NCBI GenBank assembly: GCA_016213885.1
Contig: JACQZM010000341.1
Location: 1,546 to 45,317, forward strand
Length of the DNA stretch: 43,772 nucleotides
Direction of reading: 5' to 3'
Source of the DNA: Candidatus Rifleibacteriota bacterium
GTDB lineage: Bacteria > Muiribacteriota > UBA6191 > JACPRK01 > JACQZM01
Position 1 is the first letter of the stretch. Every line of letters starts with the position of its first letter. Of the stretch, positions 1-8,092 are shown in pieces. Made by a program: the position numbers and the translations under genes. Under the pieces are notes generated by a model, which searched no databases, was not told where the DNA came from, and was given only the letters and a program-made list of their open reading frames with translations.

Positions 1-363
1 CAGAACCTGACCTTGACGCCCAGGATCATGCCCAACGACATCATCCTTCTGAACATGACCTTCGACGACACCACGCGGACCGGCTGGACCCCGGTCGCGG
101 GCGTCACGAACGGCCCGCCGGGCTACAACCTGCCGATCACGGCGCGGCGGGCGCTCGTGGCGCCCATGTTCCTGAAGAACGGTTCCGCCGTCATCATCGG
201 CGGGCTCAAGAGCCAGAAGAACGACCGTTCGTCCACGAAGATCCCGATACTGAGCCAGATTCCGTTCATCGGTCGGAACTTCGGAAGAAACCTGAAGGAG
301 TCGTCGACCAGCGAGCTGGTGCTGGTGCTCAAGGCGACGGTGTACTCTCAGGACGATTTCTAG
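1..363 (+). CDS. Secretin C-terminal fragment (PilQ/GspD type), 5' end cut by window
   Basis: The frame is open from base 1 and ends with TAG at 361-363, so the gene begins before the window. The visible 120 residues match the end of a secretin domain: a hydrophobic strand, then Asn-Gly-Ser-Ala-Val-Ile-Ile-Gly-Gly-Leu, then a KIPILSQIPFIG loop and a final SELVLVLKATV strand, which correspond to the family's GGL, kiPiLgdIPilG and eLvifltP elements. Secretins form the gated outer-membrane ring through which pili or type II substrates pass. The following genes encode PilM/N/O/P-type proteins, which supports a type IV pilus or type II secretion secretin; the sequence here cannot tell PilQ from GspD. 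Unlike the usual pilMNOPQ order, the secretin comes first. Confidence 0.85.
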   Translation, partial: QNLTLTPRIMPNDIILLNMTFDDTTRTGWTPVAGVTNGPPGYNLPITARRALVAPMFLKNGSAVIIGGLKSQKNDRSSTKIPILSQIPFIGRNFGRNLKESSTSELVLVLKATVYSQDDF

Positions 364-377
364 GTCAGGTTCAAACC

Positions 378-1136
378 ATGGACAAGGCGGCCAGGGAGCT
401 CGAGATCGAAGGAGAGGCGCCGGCAGAGAGTCCGCTTCCGGGCCGGTCGCGTCTCTTTCTCCTGCAGGCGATACCGCTGGTGGTGCTGGTGCTCTTCGCC
501 ACGGCTTGCGGCAGCTCCGGCGACCTGGGCGGCAGCTCCGTGGGCGACTTCTTCACGAGCCGGCGGACCGACGTCTACCTGAGGGGGTTCGTCGACGCCG
601 CGGTGATCGCCAACTCCAACGGCCCGCCCCCCGTGATCACGGCCTGGGCGCCAGGCCTCAACGGCAACTTCAACACGAACGTGTCGCTGTACGCCCAGAT
701 CTTCTACGACGAGGTCGCCGCAGCGCTGGTGATCGCCAACGGCATATCGGCGCGTCTCGAGAACATCCAGGTGAAGTTCACCGAGGTCGACGGGTCCGAC
801 CTGCGGGACTACTCGGTGGCCCCGCCGATCACCATCGCCGGCGCCTACGACTTCCAGCTCCGGCCGAACATCGCCATGGTCGCCTCGAAGATCACGTCGG
901 TGGGCGGCCCGCTGATCGAGCCGGGGGGCACCGCGACCAACTTCTTCATCCCGATCAACCCGTTCTCCACCAACATCTTCCGGTTCCAGGTCGAGCAGCC
1001 CACGGCGAACGTCCGGCCGCTCCTGGCCCGGTTCACGTTCACGGGGCGGGACATTCTGGACAACCAGTTCTCGCTCGTCGGGTATCTTCTCATGAACACG
1101 ATCCTCCGGCAGAAAGGCAGCAGTAGCGGGGGATAG
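378..1136 (+). CDS. Predicted lipoprotein in pilus-assembly operon, unknown function
   Basis: I do not recognise a family. The 252-residue product has a 26-residue polar N-region, a hydrophobic stretch at about 27-42 and an Ala-Thr-Ala-Cys site with Cys44, a plausible though not perfect lipobox. A Gly/Ser-rich spacer follows, then a mature domain rich in alternating polar and hydrophobic residues, so probably beta-rich, with few charges. It ends in a short Gly/Ser tail. It starts 14 bases after the secretin stop and is followed 50 bases later by the pilM-pilN fusion, so it is probably cotranscribed with them. An outer-membrane lipoprotein next to a secretin could be a pilotin or a secretin-associated factor, but that is inference from position only. 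The ATG at 378 was chosen because it directly follows the secretin and precedes the lipobox. Confidence 0.7.
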   Translation: MDKAARELEIEGEAPAESPLPGRSRLFLLQAIPLVVLVLFATACGSSGDLGGSSVGDFFTSRRTDVYLRGFVDAAVIANSNGPPPVITAWAPGLNGNFNTNVSLYAQIFYDEVAAALVIANGISARLENIQVKFTEVDGSDLRDYSVAPPITIAGAYDFQLRPNIAMVASKITSVGGPLIEPGGTATNFFIPINPFSTNIFRFQVEQPTANVRPLLARFTFTGRDILDNQFSLVGYLLMNTILRQKGSSSGG

Positions 1137-1186
1137 CGCTGCCCGCCGGACGTTCCCGGACCCCCGACAGGAGGTATGATCGGGGT

Positions 1187-3319
1187 ATGGCAAAGTCTGC
1201 GGCGACCAAAGAGCTGGCCATCATCTCCGTCGGAAGCTACTCCGTCAAGGCGTTCCGCTGCACGTTCGTCGAGAAGAAGCTCAAGGTGCTGGCCTGGGGG
1301 AGCCACAGGCTGGAGCTGGCTCTGACCAGCCAGTCCCCGTTCCTCGACTACGTGGTGGAGCTGGAGCAGGCGGTCGCCAAGTTCAAGGAGTCTCACCTCA
1401 AGGGCATCACGGAGGTCCACCTGATCTTCTCCGCGAGCTTCATCATGGTGAAGATCCTGGGCGTGCCCGAGTTCGCCAAGACCGACCTGAAGCTGGTCCT
1501 TCAGGACAAGCTCGAGCGGGACAACTCCATCTCCGCGAAGCCGAACGGTCTCAAGGATTTCGACTATGCCACGCTGCTCTTCGACGGCCTGAAGGAGGAG
1601 GACAAGGTCGAGGAGCAGATGGACCTGGCGGTCATGTGCTGTCTGGCCGAAAAGGGGGTCATCGAGGGGATCAAGGGGTTCGCCGACCGCTGCCGCATCA
1701 AGATCCGGGGAATCTGGAGCGAGTCGGTGGCCATGGCGGGGCTGCTATCCCGCGGCGACCCTCACGCGTGGGGCGAGCAGGTGGCGCTGGTGAACATCGG
1801 CCACACCCTGACGACGTTCCAGATCTTCTCGGCGGGGAAGTGCCTCTTCTACCGGCCGATCTTCACCGCGGGTCTGCAGATCACCAAGGATGTGCTGGCG
1901 ATCACCAACGACGAGACGATCGACATGAAGCAGGCCGAAGAGCTGAAGCAGAAGATGACGGTGAACCCCCAGAACGTCGACACCTCCAAGCTGACCCCTC
2001 TGGAAGCTCTGATCCACAACATCTCCGAGCAGGCGATCCTCAAGGAGTTCTCCCTGGTCAGAAAGCTCGACATCACGTTCGAGTATCTCTCGGCCAACAT
2101 CAAGAAGCGGATCGCGAAGGTCCACTACACCGGAGGTTCCGCCAATCTGGCCGGTCTCACGGAGTACATCGCCAAGAACACGAGCCTCCCCAAGGGGGAG
2201 GTCATGGACATCACGCCCAGGATCACCCGGGAGATCGACTGGCCCGACGAGGGCGAGACCTGCCTGCCCGGCTACTCCGCGTGCATCGGCCTCGCCTTCG
2301 CCCTGGACAGCGACCTCTACAAAGAGCTGAATCTGGTCCGCAAGATGTCCGCGATGGACCTGTTCCAGCCGGACAGGATCAAGGAACTCGTCCTCGGCAA
2401 CCTGAAGAGGATCATCGTCGGAGCCGAGGTCCTGGCAGCTCTCGGAATCGTCGGCATGGACGGCTACGCCTGGGTCAACAACTACCTGGAGCTCTCGGAT
2501 CTGCGCATGAAGCAGAACAACGTCCCGCCGCTCAAGCTCCCGGACATGCCGGAGGGGTCGGACCAGCTCGAGCCGGACAAGGTCGCGATGGAAGCCAAGC
2601 TCAAGTTCTACGACTCCGTCACCGTGGCCAGGAAAGACTGGGGCAACCTGTACCTGGGGATCGCCCAGAGCCTTCCCAAGACCGACCTCGCCCTGACCTC
2701 GATCACTGGCAAGCTGGTGGCGAAGAAGGTGGAGGCGCCGGCCGCCAAGGAGGGAGAGGGAGGCGGTGCCGGTGGCGGCGGTGGGGGCGGCGGTGGCGGT
2801 GGGGGTGGTGGAGAGGGCGGCGGTGGCGGCGAAGGCGGCGGCGGTGGTGCCGGTGGCGGCGGTGGGGGCGGTGGGGGCGGTGGTGCCGGTGGCGGCGGCG
2901 GTGCCAGCGGCGGTGGGGCGCCAAGCGCCGCGGCGGCCAAGTCAGTGGAGATGTATGACGTGGAGCTCGCCGTTCGAGGGGTCGCGCTCCAGCCCGCCTC
3001 GGTGATCGAGTTCCAGAACGCCCTGGCCAAGTTGCCCGAGGTGAGGCATGTGGCGCCGGACAAGATGACCCCCAGCGCCGAGGAGAACGAGAAGGAAAGC
3101 GCCAGCGACTCGAATTCCGGCGGCCCGGGCGGCGGCGGCCCGGGCGGCGGAGGACCCGGCGGTGGCGGCCCCGGCGGCGGCGGAGCCAATCCCTCGGGCG
3201 GTGGAGGTGGCGGTGGCGGAGCGCCTGCCGGCGGCGCGTCAACCGGTGCCGGTGGCGCCAAGAAGGACTCGGCCGCGGAGGGGAGAATCTACTTCACCGC
3301 GCGGCTGCATTTGAGGTAG
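1187..3319 (+). CDS. PilM-PilN fusion protein with two glycine-rich insertions
   Basis: 710 residues. Residues 5-375 look like PilM, the actin-like cytoplasmic ATPase-fold protein of the pilus alignment complex, including the phosphate-binding-type strand VNIGHTLTTFQIF and the later TGGSANLAGL segment. At about 382 the sequence changes to PilN: an Asn-Leu start, a membrane segment at about 408-430, a coil, and R-x-DW...LYLGIAQSLPK, matching the PilN/fimbrial assembly domain (PF05137 type). In most bacteria PilM binds the N-terminal tail of a separate PilN; here they are one chain. The PilN fold is interrupted twice, by about 60 nearly pure Gly residues at about 525-585 and by a Gly/Pro-rich block at about 645-685, before a final beta-strand IYFTARLHL. 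An AGGAGG lies 12 bases before the ATG. PilO-like and PilP-like genes follow directly. Confidence 0.85.
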   Translation: MAKSAATKELAIISVGSYSVKAFRCTFVEKKLKVLAWGSHRLELALTSQSPFLDYVVELEQAVAKFKESHLKGITEVHLIFSASFIMVKILGVPEFAKTDLKLVLQDKLERDNSISAKPNGLKDFDYATLLFDGLKEEDKVEEQMDLAVMCCLAEKGVIEGIKGFADRCRIKIRGIWSESVAMAGLLSRGDPHAWGEQVALVNIGHTLTTFQIFSAGKCLFYRPIFTAGLQITKDVLAITNDETIDMKQAEELKQKMTVNPQNVDTSKLTPLEALIHNISEQAILKEFSLVRKLDITFEYLSANIKKRIAKVHYTGGSANLAGLTEYIAKNTSLPKGEVMDITPRITREIDWPDEGETCLPGYSACIGLAFALDSDLYKELNLVRKMSAMDLFQPDRIKELVLGNLKRIIVGAEVLAALGIVGMDGYAWVNNYLELSDLRMKQNNVPPLKLPDMPEGSDQLEPDKVAMEAKLKFYDSVTVARKDWGNLYLGIAQSLPKTDLALTSITGKLVAKKVEAPAAKEGEGGGAGGGGGGGGGGGGGGEGGGGGEGGGGGAGGGGGGGGGGGAGGGGGASGGGAPSAAAAKSVEMYDVELAVRGVALQPASVIEFQNALAKLPEVRHVAPDKMTPSAEENEKESASDSNSGGPGGGGPGGGGPGGGGPGGGGANPSGGGGGGGGAPAGGASTGAGGAKKDSAAEGRIYFTARLHLR

Positions 3320-3325
3320 GTCGTC

Positions 3326-3988
3326 ATGATACCGATGACAAAGGCAGAGATCATCAAGCTCGTGCTCGGCGCTTTGGTCGTCGTCGGCATCTTCGTGGGC
3401 CTCGAGTACCTCCTGTCGGGGCAGCAGGCGGAGAAGGCCAGAATCAAGCAGCAGCTCTCCGGTTCGGTCGCCGTGGACCAGCTCAACAAGCGAAAGGCCG
3501 AGATCAAGGAAGCCAAGAGGATGGAGAAGAGCAACGCCAAGTGGAAAAGCCTTCTGGGGCGAGTCGAGAGGTACTTCCCCGCCACGGAGAAGGACGCCCT
3601 CTCGTACGCCCTCCTGGCCGGCTGCTTTCCCAAGCTGACGGTGCCTCCCAGCGTCACCACCGGGGACAAGAAGACGATCTCGTGGACCCCGCCGAAGCCG
3701 CCCGAGTCGTCGGAAGGAGGGGGCAGCGACGAGGCTCCGCCGGCGGTGAAGTACCAGGAGCAGGAGTTCACCGTGGCGTTCCGGACCACGTACTCGGGAT
3801 GGCTCGAGTTCCTTGGCGCCATGGAGAAACTGGGGAAGTTCTACATGCTCAAGGAGGTCACATTGAAGAGCTCCCAGTCGGGCGGCACGGCTGACCAGAA
3901 GGCGCTGTTGATCATCAACGCCAAGATCGCCAGCTACTTCGGGACCCAGTTCCCGGTCAAGGCAGAGGAGGGGGCAGCCGCGCCGTAG
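3326..3988 (+). CDS. PilO-like pilus alignment protein
   Basis: 220 residues with one membrane helix at about 10-30, a charged coiled-coil-like stretch (about 33-70), and a C-terminal domain with the PilO pattern: FTVAFRTTYSGWLEFLGAMEKLGKFYMLKEVTL. PilO pairs with PilN in the inner membrane and links the cytoplasmic PilM to the secretin through PilP. A Ser/Glu/Pro-rich loop at about 118-140 separates the two halves of the periplasmic part. It starts 6 bases after the PilM-PilN stop behind a GAGGTAGG-type SD and is followed 25 bases later by the PilP-like gene, so an operon is very likely. GspM of type II secretion has a related fold and cannot be excluded. Confidence 0.8.
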   Translation: MIPMTKAEIIKLVLGALVVVGIFVGLEYLLSGQQAEKARIKQQLSGSVAVDQLNKRKAEIKEAKRMEKSNAKWKSLLGRVERYFPATEKDALSYALLAGCFPKLTVPPSVTTGDKKTISWTPPKPPESSEGGGSDEAPPAVKYQEQEFTVAFRTTYSGWLEFLGAMEKLGKFYMLKEVTLKSSQSGGTADQKALLIINAKIASYFGTQFPVKAEEGAAAP

Positions 3989-4013
3989 ATCCAGGCTGCC
4001 TGAACGTCACCAG

Positions 4014-5129
4014 ATGGGAACCATCCACGCGGACAGACTCGTGGCCCGGCTCGTCGTCGGGGTGCTCCTGATCGCGGCGTTCTGGCCGGCGGAGGCTCAG
4101 GGCAAGGCGTCGCCGGCGCCTTCGCCGGCTCCCGGCGCGGTCGGGTCCCCGGCAGCTGCTTCTCCGTCCGCAGCGGCCGCCGCTCCCCACGCATCGGCGA
4201 CACCGCGACCGTCTCCTGGCAAGCTGCCCAGCGCCCAGCCCGTGGCGTCGCCGGACCCGACCGCGTTGCCGGATCCGACCGCGTCGCCCGACCCGACTGC
4301 GTCGCCGGACCCGACCGCGTCGCCGGACCCGACCGCGTCGCCCGACCCGACCGCGTCGCCCGACCCGACCGCGTCACCGGATCCGACCGCGTCGCCGGAC
4401 CCGACCGCGTCGCCCGACCCGACCGCGTCACCGGATCCGACCGCGTCGCCGGACCCGACCGCGTCGCCCGACCCGAAGACCTCACCCGGGCCGAAGAGCT
4501 CCGCCTCGCCGGGTGCCTCTCCGGCGGAAGCCGCAGAAGGCGACGCCGTCCAGACGCCGCCGGAAGGGGAGGACGGCCCGGCAGCCGATGGCTCCAAGCC
4601 GGCCGGGGACAAGACCACCGATCCGTTCGAGATGATGGACGAGCGGCTCAAGCCGTTCACCATGAAGACCAAGGTCGCGGTCACCGAGATCAGGAACCCG
4701 TTCACCCTGAGCCCGCAGCTCAAGAAGGTCATCAAGGAGGAGATCGTGAGCCCGGGAGTCGCCCGGGTGGACCGGTTCAAGATCTCCGGCGTGGTGTACG
4801 GGCGGAGGGTCAGGGCGGTCCGCATCAACGGTACCCGGATCGACGAGGGCGAGTGGTTCAAGGAGCACAAGGGCGTGGTGACCCGGCAGAAAGCCGAGGT
4901 GGGGGAGTTCAGGCTCGAATCGGTGACGCCGAAGAGGATCGTCCTGGCGCACCGGAGCGGAGAGACCTTCGAGCGGAACACGCAGCTCAGGAGTCAGCTG
5001 GCGCTGACGGAGGCCGCGATGGCGCCGTCGCCGTCGCCGTCTGCGGAATCGACGGCGGCCACGCCCGAGACCTCGGGGACCACGACGCAACCTTCGGCCG
5101 CGGCGTCACCGGCCGCGGGCGCCAACTGA
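4014..5129 (+). CDS. PilP/GspC-like periplasmic protein with DPTASP repeat region
   Basis: 371 residues. A signal peptide or anchor (about 8-27) ends in Ala-Glu-Ala-Gln. Residues 28-170 are a Pro/Ala/Ser/Asp-rich linker containing 13 six-residue units of DPTASP type. After about residue 200 comes an ordered domain with Arg-Asn-Pro-Phe at 227-230, then KISGVVYGRRVRAVRINGTR, a Gly-Glu turn and RIVLAHRSGE. This is the PilP/GspC homology-region pattern: an RDPF-like motif followed by a small beta-domain that reports an inhibitable ligand surface. PilP binds the PilN/PilO heterodimer and contacts the secretin, and this gene lies directly after those partners. The C-terminus (about 335-371) is again Pro/Ser/Thr/Ala-rich. 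The long repeat could act as a periplasm-spanning tether. Family assignment rests on short motifs and gene order. Confidence 0.7.
   Translation: MGTIHADRLVARLVVGVLLIAAFWPAEAQGKASPAPSPAPGAVGSPAAASPSAAAAAPHASATPRPSPGKLPSAQPVASPDPTALPDPTASPDPTASPDPTASPDPTASPDPTASPDPTASPDPTASPDPTASPDPTASPDPTASPDPTASPDPKTSPGPKSSASPGASPAEAAEGDAVQTPPEGEDGPAADGSKPAGDKTTDPFEMMDERLKPFTMKTKVAVTEIRNPFTLSPQLKKVIKEEIVSPGVARVDRFKISGVVYGRRVRAVRINGTRIDEGEWFKEHKGVVTRQKAEVGEFRLESVTPKRIVLAHRSGETFERNTQLRSQLALTEAAMAPSPSPSAESTAATPETSGTTTQPSAAASPAAGAN
4254..4487 (+). repeat. 18-bp coding minisatellite, 13 units
   Basis: Thirteen tandem 18-bp units in the PilP-like gene. The first encodes DPTALP, the next eleven DPTASP, the last DPKTSP. 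Third-position variants (gacccg/gatccg starts; gccc, gccg or accg ends) show a higher-order 54-bp period in units 7-9 and 10-12. Unit length is a multiple of three, so gain or loss of units keeps the frame and changes linker length by six residues. Confidence 0.95.
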
Positions 5130-5177
5130 GCCTCGGAGCTCTCTCCGCGGCACGACCCCGGGACGTGCTCCGGCGCC

Positions 5178-6518
5178 TCAGGACGAGAACAGCTGCAGCA
5201 GATCGTTCACGGAGAGGCTCTTCTGCGCCACCCCGGCTTGAAGGGCGGCGTTGACCAGCTGGTTCGCCACGGCGCTCATCCGGTCTTGGACGAAGGTCTC
5301 GCCGAACTTCTCCTTCAATCGCCGCAGCCCTTCGATGCCGTCGGTGCCGGTGCCGCTGATCAGCACCCCGCGACACGCTTCTCTGAAGATATCGGAGGCG
5401 CTGAAGATGAACTTGTCGATGGACGGCGTCGGAGACCCGGGCGCACCGTCCTGCTCGACGAGCTTGAAGATGACCCCCTTGCCTGCAGGGTTGCGCGCCA
5501 GGATGAGGTTCTGGGAGCCCCCGGGGGCGATGTAGATCCGTTTCAGCAGGAGCGGCACGCCGTCCTTGGCCTCTTCCACCGGAATGGCACAGACTCCCTT
5601 GAGCTTGGCCGCGAGCTGGGCGGTGAAGAACGCCGGCAGGTGGAGGACGAAGACGGCCACCCCGGTGTACGAGGCGGGAATGGCGGGGAACAGCTTCTGG
5701 AGAAGCTGCATGCTTCCGGCCGATCCGCCGAAGACCGTGAGCTTGGGCCTGGCGCTGGCTGCCGGCTGAGCGGTCGGCGGGGGCCGCGGAGCAACTGTCA
5801 CGGCCGGACGGGTCGCTGCGGCGGCCCCGGCACTCGCCTGCGCGGCGGGTCTGGCCTGCACGGCTCCGGAGACCGCGACCACAGGTCGGACTGCCTGGGC
5901 GGTCGCAGCGGGCCGCACCTGCGCCGCCGGGTCGGGGCCGGCCGCCGGGGGGCTCGGCGGCCTCGCCGGGCCAGGGGGGGGGGCCGTGGTCCGCGCCGCC
6001 GGACCGGCCGGGGCGGGCCTCGGGACAGCGGCGGTCGGGCTGGCCTGGGGAGGCGGAGGCGGTTCCGGCGGCATCGGTGACGGGTGGACCTTGCCAGGAG
6101 AGGAGCCCAGCGCCCGTCTCCGGGACTCGTAGCACATCACGATCTTGGAGATGATCTCGCCCTCGAGCGCTCCCATCCCCATCATCTGGGACGGCTTCGG
6201 GATGTAGTCGATCGCCCCTTCGTTGATGGCGTCTATGGTTATCTGAGCGTCTTTCTGGGCCAGAGACGAGACGATCAGGAAGGCCGTGCCCAGCTGCTGG
6301 TTGTTGGCCTCCCGCAGGGTGGTCAAACCGTCCATCACCGGCATGTTCATGTCCAGCGTCACCACGTCCGGCTGGAGCTGCTTGATCTTCTCGAGCGCAT
6401 CGGCGCCGTTCTCGGCGGTGCCGACGACCTGAAGGCGTTGGTCCTTGGAGACGATGCTCGACAGAAGCTTCCGCATCAGGTTCGAGTCGTCGACGATGAG
6501 GACTCGTACCGCGGTCAA
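5178..6518 (-). CDS. CheB-like response regulator / methylesterase with long Pro/Ala linker
   Basis: 446 residues. Residues 1-125 form a receiver domain with the acidic pair Asp10/Asp11, phospho-acceptor Asp56 and Lys108. A Pro/Ala-rich linker of about 120 residues follows (about 138-258), much longer than in usual CheB. Residues 259-446 are a CheB methylesterase domain with the expected triad: Ser266 in GGSAGS, His293 in LHLPAFFT, Asp393 in SGTGTDG. The surrounding motifs differ from the classic GASTGG and LTGMGxDGA, so this is a divergent member. CheB demethylates glutamyl esters on chemoreceptors; no receptor or CheR is in the window. The TTG at 6518 is the likely start because GAGGAG sits 5 bases upstream. 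The gene follows the glycosyltransferase by 19 bases and converges with the pilus operon. Confidence 0.85.
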   Translation of the reverse strand: MTAVRVLIVDDSNLMRKLLSSIVSKDQRLQVVGTAENGADALEKIKQLQPDVVTLDMNMPVMDGLTTLREANNQQLGTAFLIVSSLAQKDAQITIDAINEGAIDYIPKPSQMMGMGALEGEIISKIVMCYESRRRALGSSPGKVHPSPMPPEPPPPPQASPTAAVPRPAPAGPAARTTAPPPGPARPPSPPAAGPDPAAQVRPAATAQAVRPVVAVSGAVQARPAAQASAGAAAATRPAVTVAPRPPPTAQPAASARPKLTVFGGSAGSMQLLQKLFPAIPASYTGVAVFVLHLPAFFTAQLAAKLKGVCAIPVEEAKDGVPLLLKRIYIAPGGSQNLILARNPAGKGVIFKLVEQDGAPGSPTPSIDKFIFSASDIFREACRGVLISGTGTDGIEGLRRLKEKFGETFVQDRMSAVANQLVNAALQAGVAQKSLSVNDLLQLFSS

Positions 6519-6537
6519 GGGAGTCTCCTCAACATCT

Positions 6538-7968
6538 TCAGGATATCTCCACGTCTTTTCGAGCGTCGCCCCCGGGACATGACGGCACGGACGGCCCTGC
6601 TTCTCGCTGCCGGTTCGAGGGGGTCAGGGCCTTTGCTGTGACCCTCGAAGCCTTCTTGAGCGTGGCCCACAGCCCGTGTCGGCTCAGGCTGACGCCGGCA
6701 CGCACCACCGGTCGAAGAAAGGGGCGATCCACTGCCAAGAGTAGCGCCAACGGCCCCAGGAAGTCGAGGGAGCGCTTGGCCTCGTCGACGCGGGGAGTGG
6801 CCATGAAGCGGACCAGCGGCTTCACGCATCGTTGCCAGGTCAACCTGGGTCTGAACCGCGAGATTCGGTCTCTCATGGTCCGCAGGGCATCGGGCCTTCC
6901 GAGCAAGCCAAGCAGGATCCGGGCCAATTCGTCCGGCCGTCCCGGCTTCACCGAGGCGCCCATGCCGTTCCTGGTGATGGTCGCTGCCAGTGGATCACCA
7001 CGGCTCGTCACGACGGGAACTCCGGCCCAGAGACAATCCAGCAGGCGGGCCCTGTGCGCAAAACGTGTCTCCAGGCTGGGCAGCGAGAGCGAGACGGCGA
7101 CATCGGACTCCTTGAGCCAGCGGCCCCTCTCCTCGTAAGGCACCCACTCCTCGAAGAAGACCACCGTGTCGAGCAACCCGAGCTCCCCTGCGCGCCGTCT
7201 GGCCCTGAGAGGGGCTTCCATCGCCGGTACTTCCGGATTCGGGTGCCGCGATCCCCAGAGGAGCAGACGCGTCCGAGGCATCTCCCTACGGACCAGATCC
7301 ACCGCCTCGACGAGGGTTACAGGATCGGTCCAATCCCAGAGGCCCCCTGGCCAGACGATGAGAGCCGCATCGGACGGAACGCCGGGATGGACCCCCTTGA
7401 GGACCGGAGGCCCCTCCGCCACGGGGCCGTCGGGCAAGCCGTGAGGGACGAGGCCCACGAGCCGGTCCGGCCGGACCCCTTTCTCGGCCCAAGCGGGGTT
7501 CAGTCGGTTCACCGCTGCCAGCATGCCCAGATAGAAGTCCCTCTGCCTGGAGTTGGCTGCCAGGAAGTAGTCGCCCCGGTGGAGCTGGAGCAAGGTGAGG
7601 GCCAGCAGACGCTCGTACGAGTAGAGCCGACCGGTCATCGACCGGCCGTCCGGCAGGTGCAGCGCCTCGAGGATCATCGGGTCGAACAGGTCGACCACGA
7701 CCGGCACCTTGGCCCCGGCCAGGGTGGGGTGCCTCTCGAACAGCAGCCCCTGTACCACGACCAGGTCGGCGCGTTGCAGCAGGCGAGGCAGGGTCAGGTC
7801 GTCGAGAACCGCCCGCTCGACGCCCGGGATCTCGAGCGGGTTGGGAAACGGCGAGGCCAAGGTGATCGAGCCGTGCGCGACCAGAGCCCGGGCCATCTCG
7901 TGATACCGGATGGCCGGCCCGGCCATCAGAGGGCCTATTCGATCGGGGCAGAGAAGGAGGGTGTGCAT
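6538..7968 (-). CDS. GT-B glycosyltransferase, family 4-like
   Basis: 476 residues from the ATG at 7968, preceded 6 bases upstream by AGGGAG. The frame stays open further upstream through a repeat element, but that part translates only the repeat, so the longer reading is rejected. The N-terminal half has a GPLMAGPAIRYHEMARAL segment typical of GT-B transferases that bind an acceptor. The C-terminal half has WPGGLWDWTDP, LLLWGSRHPNP and ETRFAHRARLLDCLWAGVPVVTSRGDPLA, matching the nucleotide-sugar binding half of Glycos_transf_1-type enzymes. No membrane segment is evident. The substrate is unknown. It lies upstream of and in line with the CheB-like gene. A role in polysaccharide or pilin glycosylation is possible but unsupported. 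Confidence 0.8.
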   Translation of the reverse strand: MHTLLLCPDRIGPLMAGPAIRYHEMARALVAHGSITLASPFPNPLEIPGVERAVLDDLTLPRLLQRADLVVVQGLLFERHPTLAGAKVPVVVDLFDPMILEALHLPDGRSMTGRLYSYERLLALTLLQLHRGDYFLAANSRQRDFYLGMLAAVNRLNPAWAEKGVRPDRLVGLVPHGLPDGPVAEGPPVLKGVHPGVPSDAALIVWPGGLWDWTDPVTLVEAVDLVRREMPRTRLLLWGSRHPNPEVPAMEAPLRARRRAGELGLLDTVVFFEEWVPYEERGRWLKESDVAVSLSLPSLETRFAHRARLLDCLWAGVPVVTSRGDPLAATITRNGMGASVKPGRPDELARILLGLLGRPDALRTMRDRISRFRPRLTWQRCVKPLVRFMATPRVDEAKRSLDFLGPLALLLAVDRPFLRPVVRAGVSLSRHGLWATLKKASRVTAKALTPSNRQREAGPSVPSCPGGDARKDVEIS

Positions 7969-8092
7969 GGTCTCCCTGTTCGCAGCATAGCACAGAACGA
8001 GCTCGGAGGGGACAGGGGCGACCCGGATCAGAGGTCGGAGACCATCCGGAAAACCACGTAGGTGCGCGCGGGAGGGAATGAGGTGGGGAGCC

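Noticed and set aside
2608..3261. Long minus-strand proline-rich ORF opposite the PilM-PilN gene
   Set aside because: It is the complement of the Gly codon blocks; no SD, no domain, and the plus strand is clearly coding.
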